Position numbers and translations under genes: made by a program | Shown here: one piece after another, positions 46,395 through 55,693 of the stretch | Layout: each line of letters starts with the position of its first letter | Position numbering within the stretch: position 1 is the stretch's first letter | Source of the DNA: Ascaphus truei | Taxonomy: Eukaryota; Chordata; Amphibia; Anura; Ascaphidae | Length of the DNA stretch: 64,000 nucleotides | Assembly (NCBI GenBank): GCA_036426205.1 | Contig: CM071567.1 | Span: 292,450,405-292,514,404 of the forward strand | Direction of reading: 5' to 3' | Notes under the pieces: model-generated | What the model saw: only the letters and a program-made list of their open reading frames with translations | Database searches by the model: none | Told to the model about the DNA's origin: nothing

Positions 46395-46960
46395 AAAATG
46401 AAATAAAATAACCGCTTATAATGCGGTCTGAGCGTGGCTCCCAATTTAAAAACATCTCCAAGTTTGTGTGTTTAGCTAAATGGCCGCCGCGCAAGGACTT
46501 ACCCGGCATCTGCAGCTCTCTCCTCTCTGCAGCTCTCTCCTCTCTCCCTGCTTCATCAGGCTGCGTCCACGTGCGTGGCGCACATCTCCAAGGTTTTTTT
46601 TTTTCTTTTATAACATTCAATGCTTTATCGCTAACGGACACACAAACAAATAATTTTAGCATACCATGCAGGAATCGAACACGGCACCAATCCTATGGTG
46701 TAGCAGGTAAAGAATCTGTACTAGTGTATGAAGGGTTATGGGTTCGATTTCTGCATGGTATGCTAAAATTATTTGTGTGTGTGTCTGTTAGCAATAAAGC
46801 ATTGAATGTTATTTAAAAAAAAAAACTTAGAGATGTGCACCGCGCACATGGACGCAGCAGGGAGAGAAGAGAGAGTTGCAGATGCCGGGTAAGTTCTCGC
46901 GAGGCGGCCATTTCGCGATCCCGGTTATAACGCGGTCTCATTACAGCTGTATTTGTGGAT
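46395..46960. repeat. Foldback element with tRNA-like boxes at the hinge
   Basis: Arms of about 260 bp (46395-46670 and about 46745-46960) are inverted copies sharing GCGGTCT, ATGGCCGCC, CGGCATCTGCA and TAGCATACCATGCA(G)GAAT. The outer ends ACCGCTTATAATGCGG and CCGGTTATAACGCGG are themselves palindromic. The hinge carries TGGTGTAGCAG and GGTTCGATTTC, which fit the A and B boxes of RNA polymerase III promoters. It interrupts PLE C between the RT and its 3' region. Confidence 0.7.
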
Positions 46961-46965
46961 GTCGG

Positions 46966-47990
46966 TTTACGGAAGATGGTACTTTCTAATCTCCCGTCCT
47001 CCTTCTTGATGATGGTGAGATCGAGGAAGTCAACCCTCTTAAGATTACACTGGTAAGTAAGCGTCAAATTGTAGTCATAAGTATTTAACTTATCGATAAA
47101 GTTCTTTAAGAGATTCTCAGTACCATTCCACAGAAGCAGGACGTCATCTATATATCTCACCCAAAGTAAGATATGTTCCGTGAACACATCATTGGCCTCC
47201 ATGAACACCACTGTCTCCTCCCACCATCCCAAATAGAGATTTGCGAATGTGGGAGCGCAAGTGGTGCCCATGGCGGTACCTTGTAACTGATGATACATCT
47301 TATTGTTAAAAATAAAAAACTATATTGGTAAGGGTGAGATCCAACAGTTTAATGACAAAGTCATTGTGAAAGTTGTACATCACAACTTTCAAGAAATGAG
47401 AGACAGACCGCAGTCCTACCTCATGCAATATACTAGTGTATAAGCTCTCAACATCGATACCGACCAAAAGTGTGTGTTGGTCCACAGTTATACTCTCTAG
47501 CCTTGACAGAACATCTTTTGTGTCTATCAGATGATAGGGGAGGGACCCAACAAAAGGTCTAACAAAGCGATCCAAATACACACTCACATTCGATGTGATA
47601 TTGCCAATTCCAAATACAATTGGTCGGCCTGGTGGTGGATCCTTATTCTTATGTACTTTGGGTAGGTAATAAAAAGTCGCTAGACTAGGATTTTTAACTA
47701 AAATAAAATAATATTAATTTTGAGATATAACCTTGGATTCAAGTCCTTCTTTGAGTACCTGTGCCAATTCATTTTGGAACTGTTAAGTCGGATGAGTTGA
47801 CAACACCTTGTAACAACTGGTATCTGATAAGAGTCTTAGGCCCTCTTTAACATACACCTCTTTTTGTAGTATAACTATATTGCCCCCTTATCAGAGGGCT
47901 TAATGACGACTGTATCGTTATTTTGCAGATCTCACAGAGCAGTATGTTGTTCGTTGAGGCTCAGATTATAAATCGCACATTTTATTCGTA
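46966..47990 (-). pseudogene. PLE C reverse transcriptase, broken
   Basis: Minus-strand motifs in order: NDTVVIKPSDKGGNIVILQ (block 1), TFYYLPKVHKNKDPPPGRPI (block 2), VGIDVESLYTSILHEVGL (block 3), QLQGTAMGTTCAPTFANLYL (block 4), WVRYIDDVLLLWNGTE (catalytic YIDD intact), VDFLDLTIIKKEDG (block 6) and FRKPTSTNTAV. Only a few stops or frameshifts interrupt it. It differs in sequence from PLE B (YIDD against FIDD, KPSDKGGNIV against KQADKGGGVV), so it is a distinct PLE lineage. It is truncated at both ends. Confidence 0.9.
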
Positions 47991-47995
47991 AAAGA

Positions 47996-48310
47996 CATAG
48001 GGGGCTATGCACTAAGCTCCGAGCTTTCGCGCCGGCCTGAAAAAAATTAGCACGTCCGATAAAAAATGAAGCCGGCGGCGCGATTCACTAAGGCCCTCAG
48101 CCCATTTTGTATCGGACGTGCCCAAAACTGGCTTATCGTGCGTGCAATGTATTTTCCCCCTGCTATCGTTCTTAACCTTTACGTACGCTAGCTGATAGAA
48201 AAAAAAGCCGCTTGTAACATTTGCATGGAGATTTGCCATCTCCATGCAAGGCTGTTACAGGCGATCGTACAATAAATAAATACATTTTAATTATAGTGTA
48301 CATGAGTAGG
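47996..48310. mobile_element. MITE-like segment (GGGGCTATGCACTAA family)
   Basis: Starts TAGGGGGCTATGCACTAAGC at the truncated 5' end of PLE C and contains GATTCACTAAGGCCCTCAGC and a hairpin TTTGCATGGAGATTTGCCATCTCCATGCAA. The GG(C)CTATTCACTAA end recurs at 54213 and 58494. The right end is not defined because the GA-rich array follows. Confidence 0.5.
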
Positions 48311-48317
48311 GGGTCTC

Positions 48318-48740
48318 CGGAGCTGAGAGAGAGGGCTGAGGGAGAGAGAGGGCTGAGGGAGAGAGAGGGCTGACTGAGAGAGAGGGTTGAGTGAGATAGA
48401 TGGCTGAGGGAGGGGTGTGAGAGAGGGCTGAGTGAGTGATAGGCAGCTGAGTGAGTGGAAGAGGGCTGAGTGAGTGAGCTGCATGTGAGAGGGAGTGGGT
48501 GAAAGAGAGGGGTGAGAGATGGAGGGGTGAGTGGGAGAGGGGAGAGGTGAGAGAGAGGGAGGGGTGTGTGAGAGAGGGATGGGTGAGTGAGAGAGGGAGC
48601 GGTGAGTGAGTTAGAGGGCTTAGTTAGAGCGAGAGATGGCTGAATGAGTGAGAGAGGGCTGAGTGAGAGAGGGGTGAAGGTGAGTGAGAGAGGTTGAGTG
48701 AATGAGGGTGGCTGAGTGAGTAAGAGAGGGCTGAGTGTCA
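48318..48740. repeat. GA-rich minisatellite
   Basis: Irregular repeats of GAGAGAGAGGGCTGAGTGAG, about 18-24 bp. The minus-strand open frame of 189 residues (Ser/Pro/Leu-rich) across it is a translation of the array and not a gene. Confidence 0.9.
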
Positions 48741-48779
48741 ATTAGTTATATGAGAGATATATATGTTTTATATAATCAT

Positions 48780-49125
48780 TGTTTACTTACGTTTCCTCAA
48801 GATAGCCATAAGGCCGGATTCAATGTTACCACCTGTTGAACAAGCAGAATAAATTTATTTTGGTATGGTATTTGATAGAAAATATTTTCCTTACAGACAG
48901 TCAATATCATGACACTCACATACTCACACTCACATACTCACACTCACACACACCTCTCTCTCACACACACTAAATTAAAGGCCTTTTTTTTTTACAGAAG
49001 CAAGATTTTCAATGGTTTGTGATGTCATCCAGTCATAATAATTCATCTGATTCTACTTGTATAGAATGATGCCTTGACACGCTGTGTGCGTGTTTTCACA
49101 TGTTTTCAGATTCTCGCTTCAATTC
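48780..49125. other. AT-rich interval with a short CACA/CTCA tract
   Basis: No coding or mobile signature apart from a CACACTCACATACTCA microsatellite at about 48910-48970. Confidence 0.5.
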
Positions 49126-49129
49126 GTCG

Positions 49130-49729
49130 GCTACATATAGAGATGGTTGAACTCAAGGCGTTTTGTACATTGGTAGCTGGTGAAAAAGCCACAATGACAT
49201 GAAACCTTTGCAAAAACTGTTAACTGTGAATCTTTACGGTGGCAGCAACTTGACATCAAATTTTGCAAAGATGCTGTTGAAAAAGCTGACATATAGTCTG
49301 ATGTAGAGTCTGGACCGCAAAAGGTTGTATAGCACGGAATACAGAAAGCAAGTGTGTATTGCATATAGGATGCTGGTAAAATCAATCTCTCTTCAGCATG
49401 TATCAATGTACCGATATACCACAACAACCTGTATACTTAAATCACATATTCCGTGAATACCAAGATATGAATGGAAACACTAATAAACAGTCAAGTATAA
49501 GTCATTGCATGACTGATAAGGAAACCCGGTATACAATAATATATCTTGTTGAGGCCAGAACGCTACCATCCTCGATACATCGTCCCGCTCGTGGACGCCA
49601 CCAACATGACGTTACCACGCCCCGATGCACGTTTCGTGTGAGGTATCACACTTCTTCAGGGGAAGGAGTAACATACAAGACCCGTCCATGCACATATTAT
49701 ACCCTAAGGTGAGGGAGGAGTTAGAGCCA
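49130..49729 (-). mobile_element. Inverted-arm PLE derivative, left arm
   Basis: From about 49290 inward it is the reverse complement of 51656-52089 (both give MYQCT.IPQQPVYLN-type readings outward). It carries a complete hammerhead core. The outermost 160 bp (49130-49290) has no partner on the right, again showing a longer left arm. Confidence 0.8.
49615..49665 (-). ncRNA. Hammerhead ribozyme motif, complete core
   Basis: Minus strand: CTGAAGA (49653-49659), one extra A, a five-pair stem II GTGTG/CACAC with loop ATACCT, GAAA (49632-49635), then CGTGCATCGGGG. Stem I can form from CCC before the core and GGG after the ATC cleavage triplet. This is the best-formed hammerhead in the window; only the very short stem III (ACGTGCAT) is unusual. 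Confidence 0.75.
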
Positions 49730-49900
49730 GTTCAACCTATGCTAAATTTAGACAACAGATACTTTATCCTATATGTATACTTACTTATTGATCCAGAGGA
49801 ATGCAAACAAAAAACCCCATTAAGGGGAAAAATAAATTTCTTCCTGACTTCAAGAATTGGCAATCGGATTAATCCCTTGATCAACATTCTTCCCATGTAC

Positions 49901-50213
49901 TTATTTGGTATATCCATGAATACCTTTCCTTTCTAAAAAGATGTCCAACCTTTTTTTGAACAAATTTATTGTATCTGCCATCACAGTCTCCATGGGTAAT
50001 GAATTCCACATTTTAACTGCCCTTGCTGTAAAGAACCCTTTCCTTTGTTGCTGGTGAAATCTCCTTTCCTCCAACGTAAAGGGATGGCCCCTGAGTCCTT
50101 TGTACTGCACTTGGGATGAATAGTTAATTTGAAAGTTCCTTGTACTGTCCCCAAATATATTTGTATATAGTTATCATATCCCTTCTTAGACGCCTCTTTT
50201 CTAATGTAAATAA
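49901..50213 (-). pseudogene. CR1-like ORF2 C-terminal remnant
   Basis: Contains LEERRFHQQQRKGFFTARA and VKMWNSLPMETVMADTI, almost identical to 22271-22560. Ends GYTK as in that copy. Confidence 0.85.
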
Positions 50214-50340
50214 CAGAGGAATCAGTCTCCCCCAGCCTTGCCATTTCTGGCCTGACACTCCCAATATCTTCACTCAATATGGCAAATCTATTGGGATGGG
50301 TCAGCTCAGAAATGCTCCTGCTTCCCCTTCTAACTGTTAA

Positions 50341-50670
50341 CTAGTTACCTACCTGCACTTCACTAACAGCAACCAGGCTAGCTACCTGCTCCTCACTAAC
50401 AGCCCTACCATCTGCACCACTAGTCGAAGCAAGGACCTGCTCAGTGAGCTCTAAACCCTTTTCAAGATTGTCAATGTCCCTCAATATTGCAAGTTGCGTC
50501 TTCAGATCAGCAATCTCTGACTCTAAAGAGACCACCTGCTCACACTTCTCACAGCGGTATGATCCTTGGAACAGCTGCTCCAAGTGCACATACATGTGGC
50601 AAGATGTGCATTGAGTGGCATTTTCAATCCTGCTCATTATAGCAACTATGAAGTTTATAAGTATTAACAA
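50341..50670 (-). pseudogene. CR1-like ORF1 (zinc-binding, coiled coil)
   Basis: A 109-residue open frame from MLILINFIVAIMSRIENATQ: CTSCHMYVHLEQLF followed by YRCEKCEQ gives a C-x2-C...C-x2-C cluster, then a heptad-like ESEIADLKTQLAILRDIDNL coiled-coil stretch. This is the layout of ORF1 proteins of CR1-like LINEs, which bind nucleic acid. The reading is uninterrupted here, but the element lacks RT, so it could move only with help from another LINE's proteins. Confidence 0.7.
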
Positions 50671-50815
50671 TAAACTGTTCTACAATATACTATACCTTGT
50701 TTAACCGCTTCCTTGTTCAAACTGCTTCTGGATCTAACTGTACACTTCAAACAATCAGCACTTGAAATCAACCACACAGATCAGTATACGCAAGCTCAGA
50801 ATTCGTTAGAAGCCT

Positions 50816-51290
50816 CTGTTTATTGCAATAAGTTTGTCTGTCTAGTGTAAGTTTTGTTTGTCTATGTTTGTATTGTTTCATCAACACTAGTTTACAGGTA
50901 TACACTATGATTATTTCTTGTGTTTATCTCCACATATTGTGAGACGACCCTCAAGATATACTGTACCTGGAGGCTCCCAGGTCATTCAAACTGGACATTC
51001 CATATGGTCAATCGTTAGAATTCACTATTCATCAATTGGGCTTTCTTGTAGGCGCCGGAATATTTTTTTCTGTCTTTTGTGCTTTGTTTGATCTGTATCG
51101 GTCATATTTTCCTGGCAGCCCAGCTTATAGATATAAGGTTTTGTAATCACATTAGTATCATAATTATACTAATCAATATTCACACTATTAGCGCTATATA
51201 CAGATTTCTTTTTTTCAGTTTTAAAGGTCATATACTCAGTATTAATAGATGCTATATAAATCAGTGATGTAGAACTGCACTGACTTATTT
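50816..51290 (+). mobile_element. PLE 3' end fragment
   Basis: TACACTATGATTATTTCTTG, GGCTCCCAGGT, GGGCTTTCTTGTAGGCGCCG then GATCTGTATCGGTCATATTT and CCTGGCAGCCCAGCTTA parallel 52565-52807 and the outer end of 24021-25309. These are the shared 3' terminus of a PLE family in this window. No coding sequence. Confidence 0.6.
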
Positions 51291-51655
51291 AATCCGCCCC
51301 GAAGGACAAATTGGATCTCTAATATTAAACTATATCCCTGGATCACTCTACCCAAGTACCATAGTGAGCTAATACTGACCATGAGTAATTAGCTAGTGTA
51401 TACACATACCATGTATCACTAAAGGTAAGTAAAGTGACAAAATTATAGATGTTATTGTACAGTAGATCAAATGAATGGCGAATAAATGAAAGCGACTATC
51501 ATGTATATTAGTTCACTGTCGTTGCGTCATGAATATAATTAAATATTTGTACCTTTTAATTATTGTTACTATTTGGCACGATTGCGTTACCATCACAATC
51601 ATGCACAGCCGTTGTTGTGTACAAACATCTGCACGGCGATCAGAATGATTGTCTG
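51290..51655. other. AT-rich interior of the inverted-arm element
   Basis: No recognised signature; it lies between the PLE 3' end fragment and the right arm. Confidence 0.4.
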
Positions 51656-52089
51656 CCTGGCTCTAACTCCTTCCTCAACTTAGGGTATAATATATGCATG
51701 GACGGCTCTTGTATGTTATTCCTCCCCCTGAAGAAGTGTTATACGTCACACAAAACACGCGTTGGGGCGTGGTGACGTCACCTTGGTGGCGTCCATGAGC
51801 GGGACGATGTATCGAGGATGGTAACATTCTGGCCTCCACAGTATATATGGTTATATACCAGGTTTCCTCATCAGTCATGCTATGACTTATACTTGACTGT
51901 TTACAAGTGTTTCCATTCATACCTTGGTATTCACGGAATAAATGATTTAAATATACAGGTTGTTGTGGTATACCGGTACATTGATACATGCTGAGAAGAG
52001 ATTGATTTTACCAGCATCCTATATGAAATACACACTTTCTGTATTCCGTGCTATACAACCTTTTGAGGTCCAGACTCTACATCAGACTA
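51656..52089 (+). mobile_element. Inverted-arm PLE derivative, right arm
   Basis: Partner of 49290-49729, separated by a 1.9 kb interior that holds a CR1-like LINE fragment and a PLE 3' end. It starts GCCTGGCTCTAACTCC and ends at CATCAGACTAT. The hammerhead at 51722-51775 has lost the G of GAAA. Confidence 0.8.
51722..51775 (+). ncRNA. Hammerhead-like motif, GAAA box mutated
   Basis: Plus strand: CCCC, CTGAAGA (51728-51734), extra A, GTGT/ACAC stem II, then AAAACACGCGTTGGGG. The first box, stem II, the ACGCGT palindrome, the GTT site and GGGG for stem I are all present. The G of GAAA is lost. Confidence 0.55.
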
Positions 52090-53299
52090 TTTAGTCATTC
52101 AGTAGTTATACTTAAGTGAAGTGCATGTCTGTATATACCTACTCGTATTGTATGGCACATATGAATGTTCACTTTTGATTATATATTCCCTACTACTACT
52201 TACAATCCATCACTTGTATCCAACCTGGGTATTTATTTTATTTAATTTTTATGCACATTTTTGCATACTTTGTGACTTGTGTTTCGGCGTTGTCATTGTA
52301 TACTATTAAAAGTTTTACAGAAGTTGGACTTACCCACTTGTTGTATTTGCTGTGTTGTACAGTAATTAGGATTCTGGTTTTACCAACAGATCTTCATCAA
52401 CAAGCCATCTCCATTATATGGAACTTTGTTGTTCTTTTATATAGATTTTAATAAACTAGCTTAACTGTTTTTACAGCTTGTGTTTGTTTCTGTGTTATAT
52501 GTTGTGTTTTCTGTTTGTTTGTCTCTGTTAGTGTTTGAGGTGTGTTGACGTTTTATTAGCAGTATACACTATGATTTTTCTGTTTGTTTGATTTCACATA
52601 TCATGTGTCGTCATCCACGGAGCTCCCAAGCTGGTCCAGGTGCACAGGATTGGATTACCTTACAAGGACTTTATGCCATCCCTCTACTAGCACATCTGGA
52701 TATTTGTTGGACTTTTCTCTCAAGGCGCCGGTCTGTATCTGTTTTCTGTATCACGTTTCTGACCTTGTTTGGTCAGAGTTTCCAGGCAGCCTTAGCTCAT
52801 ATTAAGCAGCAAAGAATGAGAAATGAATATCTAAATGGTGCTTCAAATATCCAGGTTTAAGTGGTAGCAATATAGCTAAGGAGTCCAGGACACTGTAATT
52901 GAGCAATATAGGGTATATAGCTCACAATAAAAGCCTGGAAGGACAAGTATACACAAGACAGCCCTCAAAGTGAATGTAGGAAAGAGCCCATGAATAAAAG
53001 AACTCCCCATACAAACACCATAAAGAGGGGTAGTCTACTCAACCAGCAGCTGAAGCCCTGCAAATACCCCTATAATCACAGTAACATAAATGTCCAGTCT
53101 AAGGAAATACACACGATAAGACTCACAGTGATGTGTCCCTGTGTTGTTCCTGGAAATCACGTGCATCCTTCCAGTAGGTACAGAGTAAGATGAAGGAAAA
53201 TAGGTGGAGCACTGCTGCAAAAATAGGGCTGGAGGCTAGTTACAAAAATAAAAATGCTTTATTGAAGATGCATGGTAGCAGCAGCTACAAAGGAGGTCC

Positions 53300-53335
53300 T
53301 CTAACGTGTTTCACGCCTAAATGGCGCTTTATCAA
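53300..53335 (-). ncRNA. Hammerhead-like motif, mirrored left copy
   Basis: Minus strand: TTGATAA (53329-53335, altered CTGATGA), extra A, five-pair stem II GCGCC/GGCGT, GAAA (53309-53312), ACGTGTTAGAGG. AGAG after the GTT site pairs with CTCT before the core. Confidence 0.5.
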
Positions 53336-53337
53336 AG

Positions 53338-53382
53338 ACTCTTTGATAAAGCGCCATTTAGGCGTGAAACGTGTTAGAGGAC
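53338..53382 (+). ncRNA. Hammerhead-like motif, mirrored right copy
   Basis: Plus strand: CTCT, TTGATAA (53343-53349), extra A, GCGCC/GGCGT stem II, GAAA (53366-53369), CGTGTTAGAGG. Same deviations as the mirror copy, so they were shared before or at the time the palindrome formed. Confidence 0.5.
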
Positions 53383-53645
53383 CTTCTTTGTAGCAACTGC
53401 TACCATGCAACTTCAATAAAGCATTTTTATTTTTGTTACTAGCCTCCAGCCCTATTTTTGCAGCAGTGCTCCACCTATTTTCCTTCATCTTAGCTCATAT
53501 TAAGCTTAAGCACTTTTTAAGCACCTTTCTCTCTTTTTGTTTACTATTAAAAGTTTATTATTTTTTATTTTAGCAGTTTAGATGTTTTGCCATTATACAG
53601 TAGTTTACTTACTATATGTGTTTGGTTGAGTTAGATACCGTAGTC

Positions 53646-53916
53646 TAGCGGTGCGCAAAGTGGGGGGCAGGCCCCGCGTGCTTCCCGAAGGCATTTAAAT
53701 TAAAGCCGGGGGAGCTGCAGGGCCTCTGTAAACCTTACTTACCTTGATTCAGCGCGTCGCCATGGCAACGCGGCGGCAAATGACATCACGTTGCCATGAC
53801 AACGTGACGTCATGATGCCAGGACGTCTGAATCAAGGTAAGAGAGGGGTGGGGGGGCACGAGGAGAGGGGGAAAGCCAGTAGGGGGACGCAGGGAAAAAA
53901 AGATTGCGCTCCCCTG
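53646..53916. mobile_element. hAT-type MITE with empty site in window
   Basis: Left end TAGCGGTGCGCAAAG and right end GATTGCGCTCCCCTG; flanks CCGTAGTC (53638-53645) and CCTTAGCC (53917-53924) form a diverged 8-bp TSD. PLE C at about 45910-45930 shows the uninterrupted sequence (minus strand CCGTAGTCCTTCTGTGG). Same family as 16683-16996. Confidence 0.88.
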
Positions 53917-54212
53917 CCTTAGCCCTTTCTGTGGATATTATATCCTTTTGTATATACAGTATATCTGTTAATTTACCATGAGTGTGTTTCAAAGGGGACT
54001 GTTGTGACATCGGTCACTTTTCTTGTGCTTTCTATTATATATAATTCCCCATGCACCTGCTTTTTATGTATATTGATATATTGGGTTTGAGCGATATCTT
54101 CACCACTATTGATTTCATAAATACAATTTAGTAATTACCTACATAGTAATTCTATCTAAAATACTGATTTTGTATGTTGTATTTCTGTATGTTGTCTGCC
54201 TCCACTAGCTTG

Positions 54213-54706
54213 GTGGCCTATTCATTAAACTCTGAAATAGTCAATGCAAAATAACTCAAAAGACAGCATACAATTTGATGCAATTAAATCTGGCATTTTC
54301 TCCATTTTGCTTAAGAATTATGTATGCATAAGAATTACACGATATCCTATACATACACTTTTTTCCTACATTACCAGCCGGAAACTGATCTCCCTCAGGT
54401 ACAGTAGGTGAACTAGGTTGAGATACCTGTAAACATACCCAAGATATTGGGGATATATGCAAATTGAAACCATTTGTATATATTTTACAGATTTTAATTT
54501 GCATATTTCCTAGATATCTCAGGTGTGTTCACAGGTATCTTACTACGTGGAGTATACAGTAGGTTCATCTATTTGGAGGTACAGTATAAGACGGTACAAT
54601 GGGTGCCTCCTAAATCCGCCTCATTTCTCTCTAGCAAAAGCCCTATTTTGCTTAGCTGAGGAAGGCAAGACTTTATCGGGCGATCTGCAAAGTTGCAGCT
54701 TAATGA
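54213..54706. mobile_element. MITE-like foldback (GGCCTATTCATTAAAC family)
   Basis: Left end GGCCTATTCATTAAACTCTG; right end GCAGCTTAATGAATATC. The interior is palindromic around 54455-54470 (GGATATATGCAAATTG against AATTTGCATATTTCCTAG; GAGATACCTGTAAACA against GTTCACAGGTATCTTA). No ORF. Confidence 0.55.
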
Positions 54707-54710
54707 ATAT

Positions 54711-55138
54711 CTTAAGGGTCACATTTAAAGTGTTAATTTTGGAGTTATCATCTCTGGATGTTTTCTTTCTATACCTTTAATCATGGATGCATTTTGACTA
54801 TCTGGATTAACATTCTGATTCATTTGATCAGATATGTATGTTTCTGTGGTCTGAATTCTCCTATCAATCAATTGCAGCAGAATTTAAAATCTAATTAACT
54901 ATTTAGCTATTTTTCTGTGATCTGAATTCTTCTATCAATCAATTGCAGCAGAATTAAAAATATAATTAACTATTTGGGTATGTTTCTTTGAGTTGATTAG
55001 GCAAAACCCTCCCTTAATTATTAGTCAAATGCATGTGATCAGAATTCTTAAGACCGTCTATCTTGGCTGTGAGCTATATATATGGCTGTGAGACATCTTA
55101 AGTGTCACATTTAAAGTGTCTGTAGAGTAATTTTGGAG
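54711..55138 (+). repeat. Local direct duplications
   Basis: TTTCTGTGGTCTGAATTCTC through CTAATTAACTATTT (about 54841-54905) is repeated at about 54910-54973. CTTAAGGGTCACATTTAAAG at 54711 recurs as CTTAAGTGTCACATTTAAAG at 55090. These are tandem-type duplications of unique-looking AT-rich DNA. Confidence 0.8.
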
Positions 55139-55219
55139 ATGGTGAAGATTAGAGGTTGATCTGGACTCTGCACCACAACAACAACTTTGCAACGTGACCA
55201 CTTGACTTTCTATATGCTG

Positions 55220-55693
55220 TGATTATTTGTACGCTTCCTATCCTCCAATAATTGGGAAGTCTCTCCTCCTGCATCTCACTATGCCCTCCTATTGCTTTTT
55301 CTGTTTACTGTTTCCTCACTCCTTCGTGAACGTCTCTGTTCTCTCCAACTTCCCCACTCCCCACGGCACCATTATTTAAACACCTCTCTCCCAGCAACTT
55401 CTTTACCCCTCAATAAAAAGCACCCCCACAAATCCTCTATTCACATCCTCTATCTACTCCTTCCTGCTGCTGGGAATCTCCCCTAAGCCTGAACCCACAC
55501 ATACACACCCACAGTCACTCCTACCAACCATTGTGGCCAAGCACTGCCATCTACAGCACTTAATCCCTCACCTGATGTCTCTGTAAGTCTCCCGTCATAC
55601 CACTTAGATTGTAAGCTCTTCGGGGAAGGCAATTTCCTTTCCTATTGTCTGATTTTTGTGCGCTTATTGTATTATTATAATTCCCCGTACTGT
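55220..55693 (+). mobile_element. L2 deletion derivative, left part
   Basis: The start of L2 ORF2 is recognisable (IHILYLLLPAAGNLP, the family's HILYLLLLAGDISPNPGP-like beginning), but within about 110 bp it passes into the L2 3' tail (TTAGATTGTAAGCTCTTCGG). Nearly all of ORF2 is missing, as in non-autonomous L2-mobilised elements. The tail is interrupted by the solo LTR and resumes at 56464. Confidence 0.7.

Larger units (their letters stand above)
45600..47995 (-). mobile_element. PLE C, minus strand, with nested insertions
   Basis: RT coding sequence runs from about 47990 down to 46966, then a foldback (46395-46960) interrupts it, then the 3' region continues from 46395 to about 45600 with a TA MITE inside (46009-46339). 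The endonuclease is not present. The 3' region has an inverted partial copy on the plus strand at 52227-54045. A GAAACGCATAGAG string at about 45750-45770 may be the remains of its hammerhead. Confidence 0.75.
49730..50815 (-). mobile_element. CR1-like LINE copy with internal deletion
   Basis: From left to right on the minus strand: 3' UTR (TAGGTTGAACTGG end), ORF2 C-terminus (49900-50213), then, with no RT in between, ORF1 (about 50341-50670) and 5' UTR up to about 50815. It belongs to the same family as 22020-24020. Most of ORF2 is deleted at a junction near 50213. Confidence 0.75.
52808..53488. mobile_element. Inverted-arm PLE derivative, 17-bp TSD, near-perfect palindrome
   Basis: CTTAGCTCATATTAAGC flanks it at 52791-52807 and 53489-53505. 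The left arm is 53187-53338 plus a non-mirrored outer extension (52808-53186); the right arm is 53340-53488. The two arms meet at one central base (53339) and read MKENRWSTAAKIGLEAS outward in both directions. Each arm starts with a hammerhead-like core. Confidence 0.92.
52316..53542 (+). mobile_element. PLE 3' fragment inserted with 14-bp TSD
   Basis: ACTATTAAAAGTTT at 52302-52315 and again at 53543-53556; the empty site is seen in PLE C (about 45996-46008 and 46341 on the minus strand). The insert is non-coding PLE 3' sequence (CACTATGATTTTTCTGTTTG .. AAGGCGCCGGTCTGTATCTG) and itself contains 52808-53488. Confidence 0.8.
52227..54045 (+). mobile_element. Inverted copy of the PLE C 3' region (heavily nested)
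   Basis: Plus-strand sequence matching the reverse complement of 45780-46395: ATACTTTGTGACTTGTGTTT, CGGCGTTGTCATTGTATAC, then after an insertion ATTTTAGCAGTTTAGA.., GTTGAGTTAGATACCGTAG, and after a second insertion TTTCTGTGGATATTATATCC and TTTCAAAGGGGACTGTTGTG. The intervening pieces are later insertions: 52316-53542 and 53646-53916. Confidence 0.8.

Noticed and set aside
46687..46765. Candidate tRNA gene
   Set aside because: A and B boxes fit, but acceptor and T stems do not pair; treated as a SINE-like remnant.
48172..48741. Minus-strand 189-residue Ser/Pro/Leu-rich open frame
   Set aside because: Translation of the GA-rich minisatellite; no domain or splice support.
49398..51989. Paired MYQCT-type open frames on opposite strands
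   Set aside because: Translations of inverted non-coding arms; the hammerhead lies within them.
53190..53488. Paired MKENRWSTAAKIGLEAS open frames
   Set aside because: Palindrome arms, no coding evidence.
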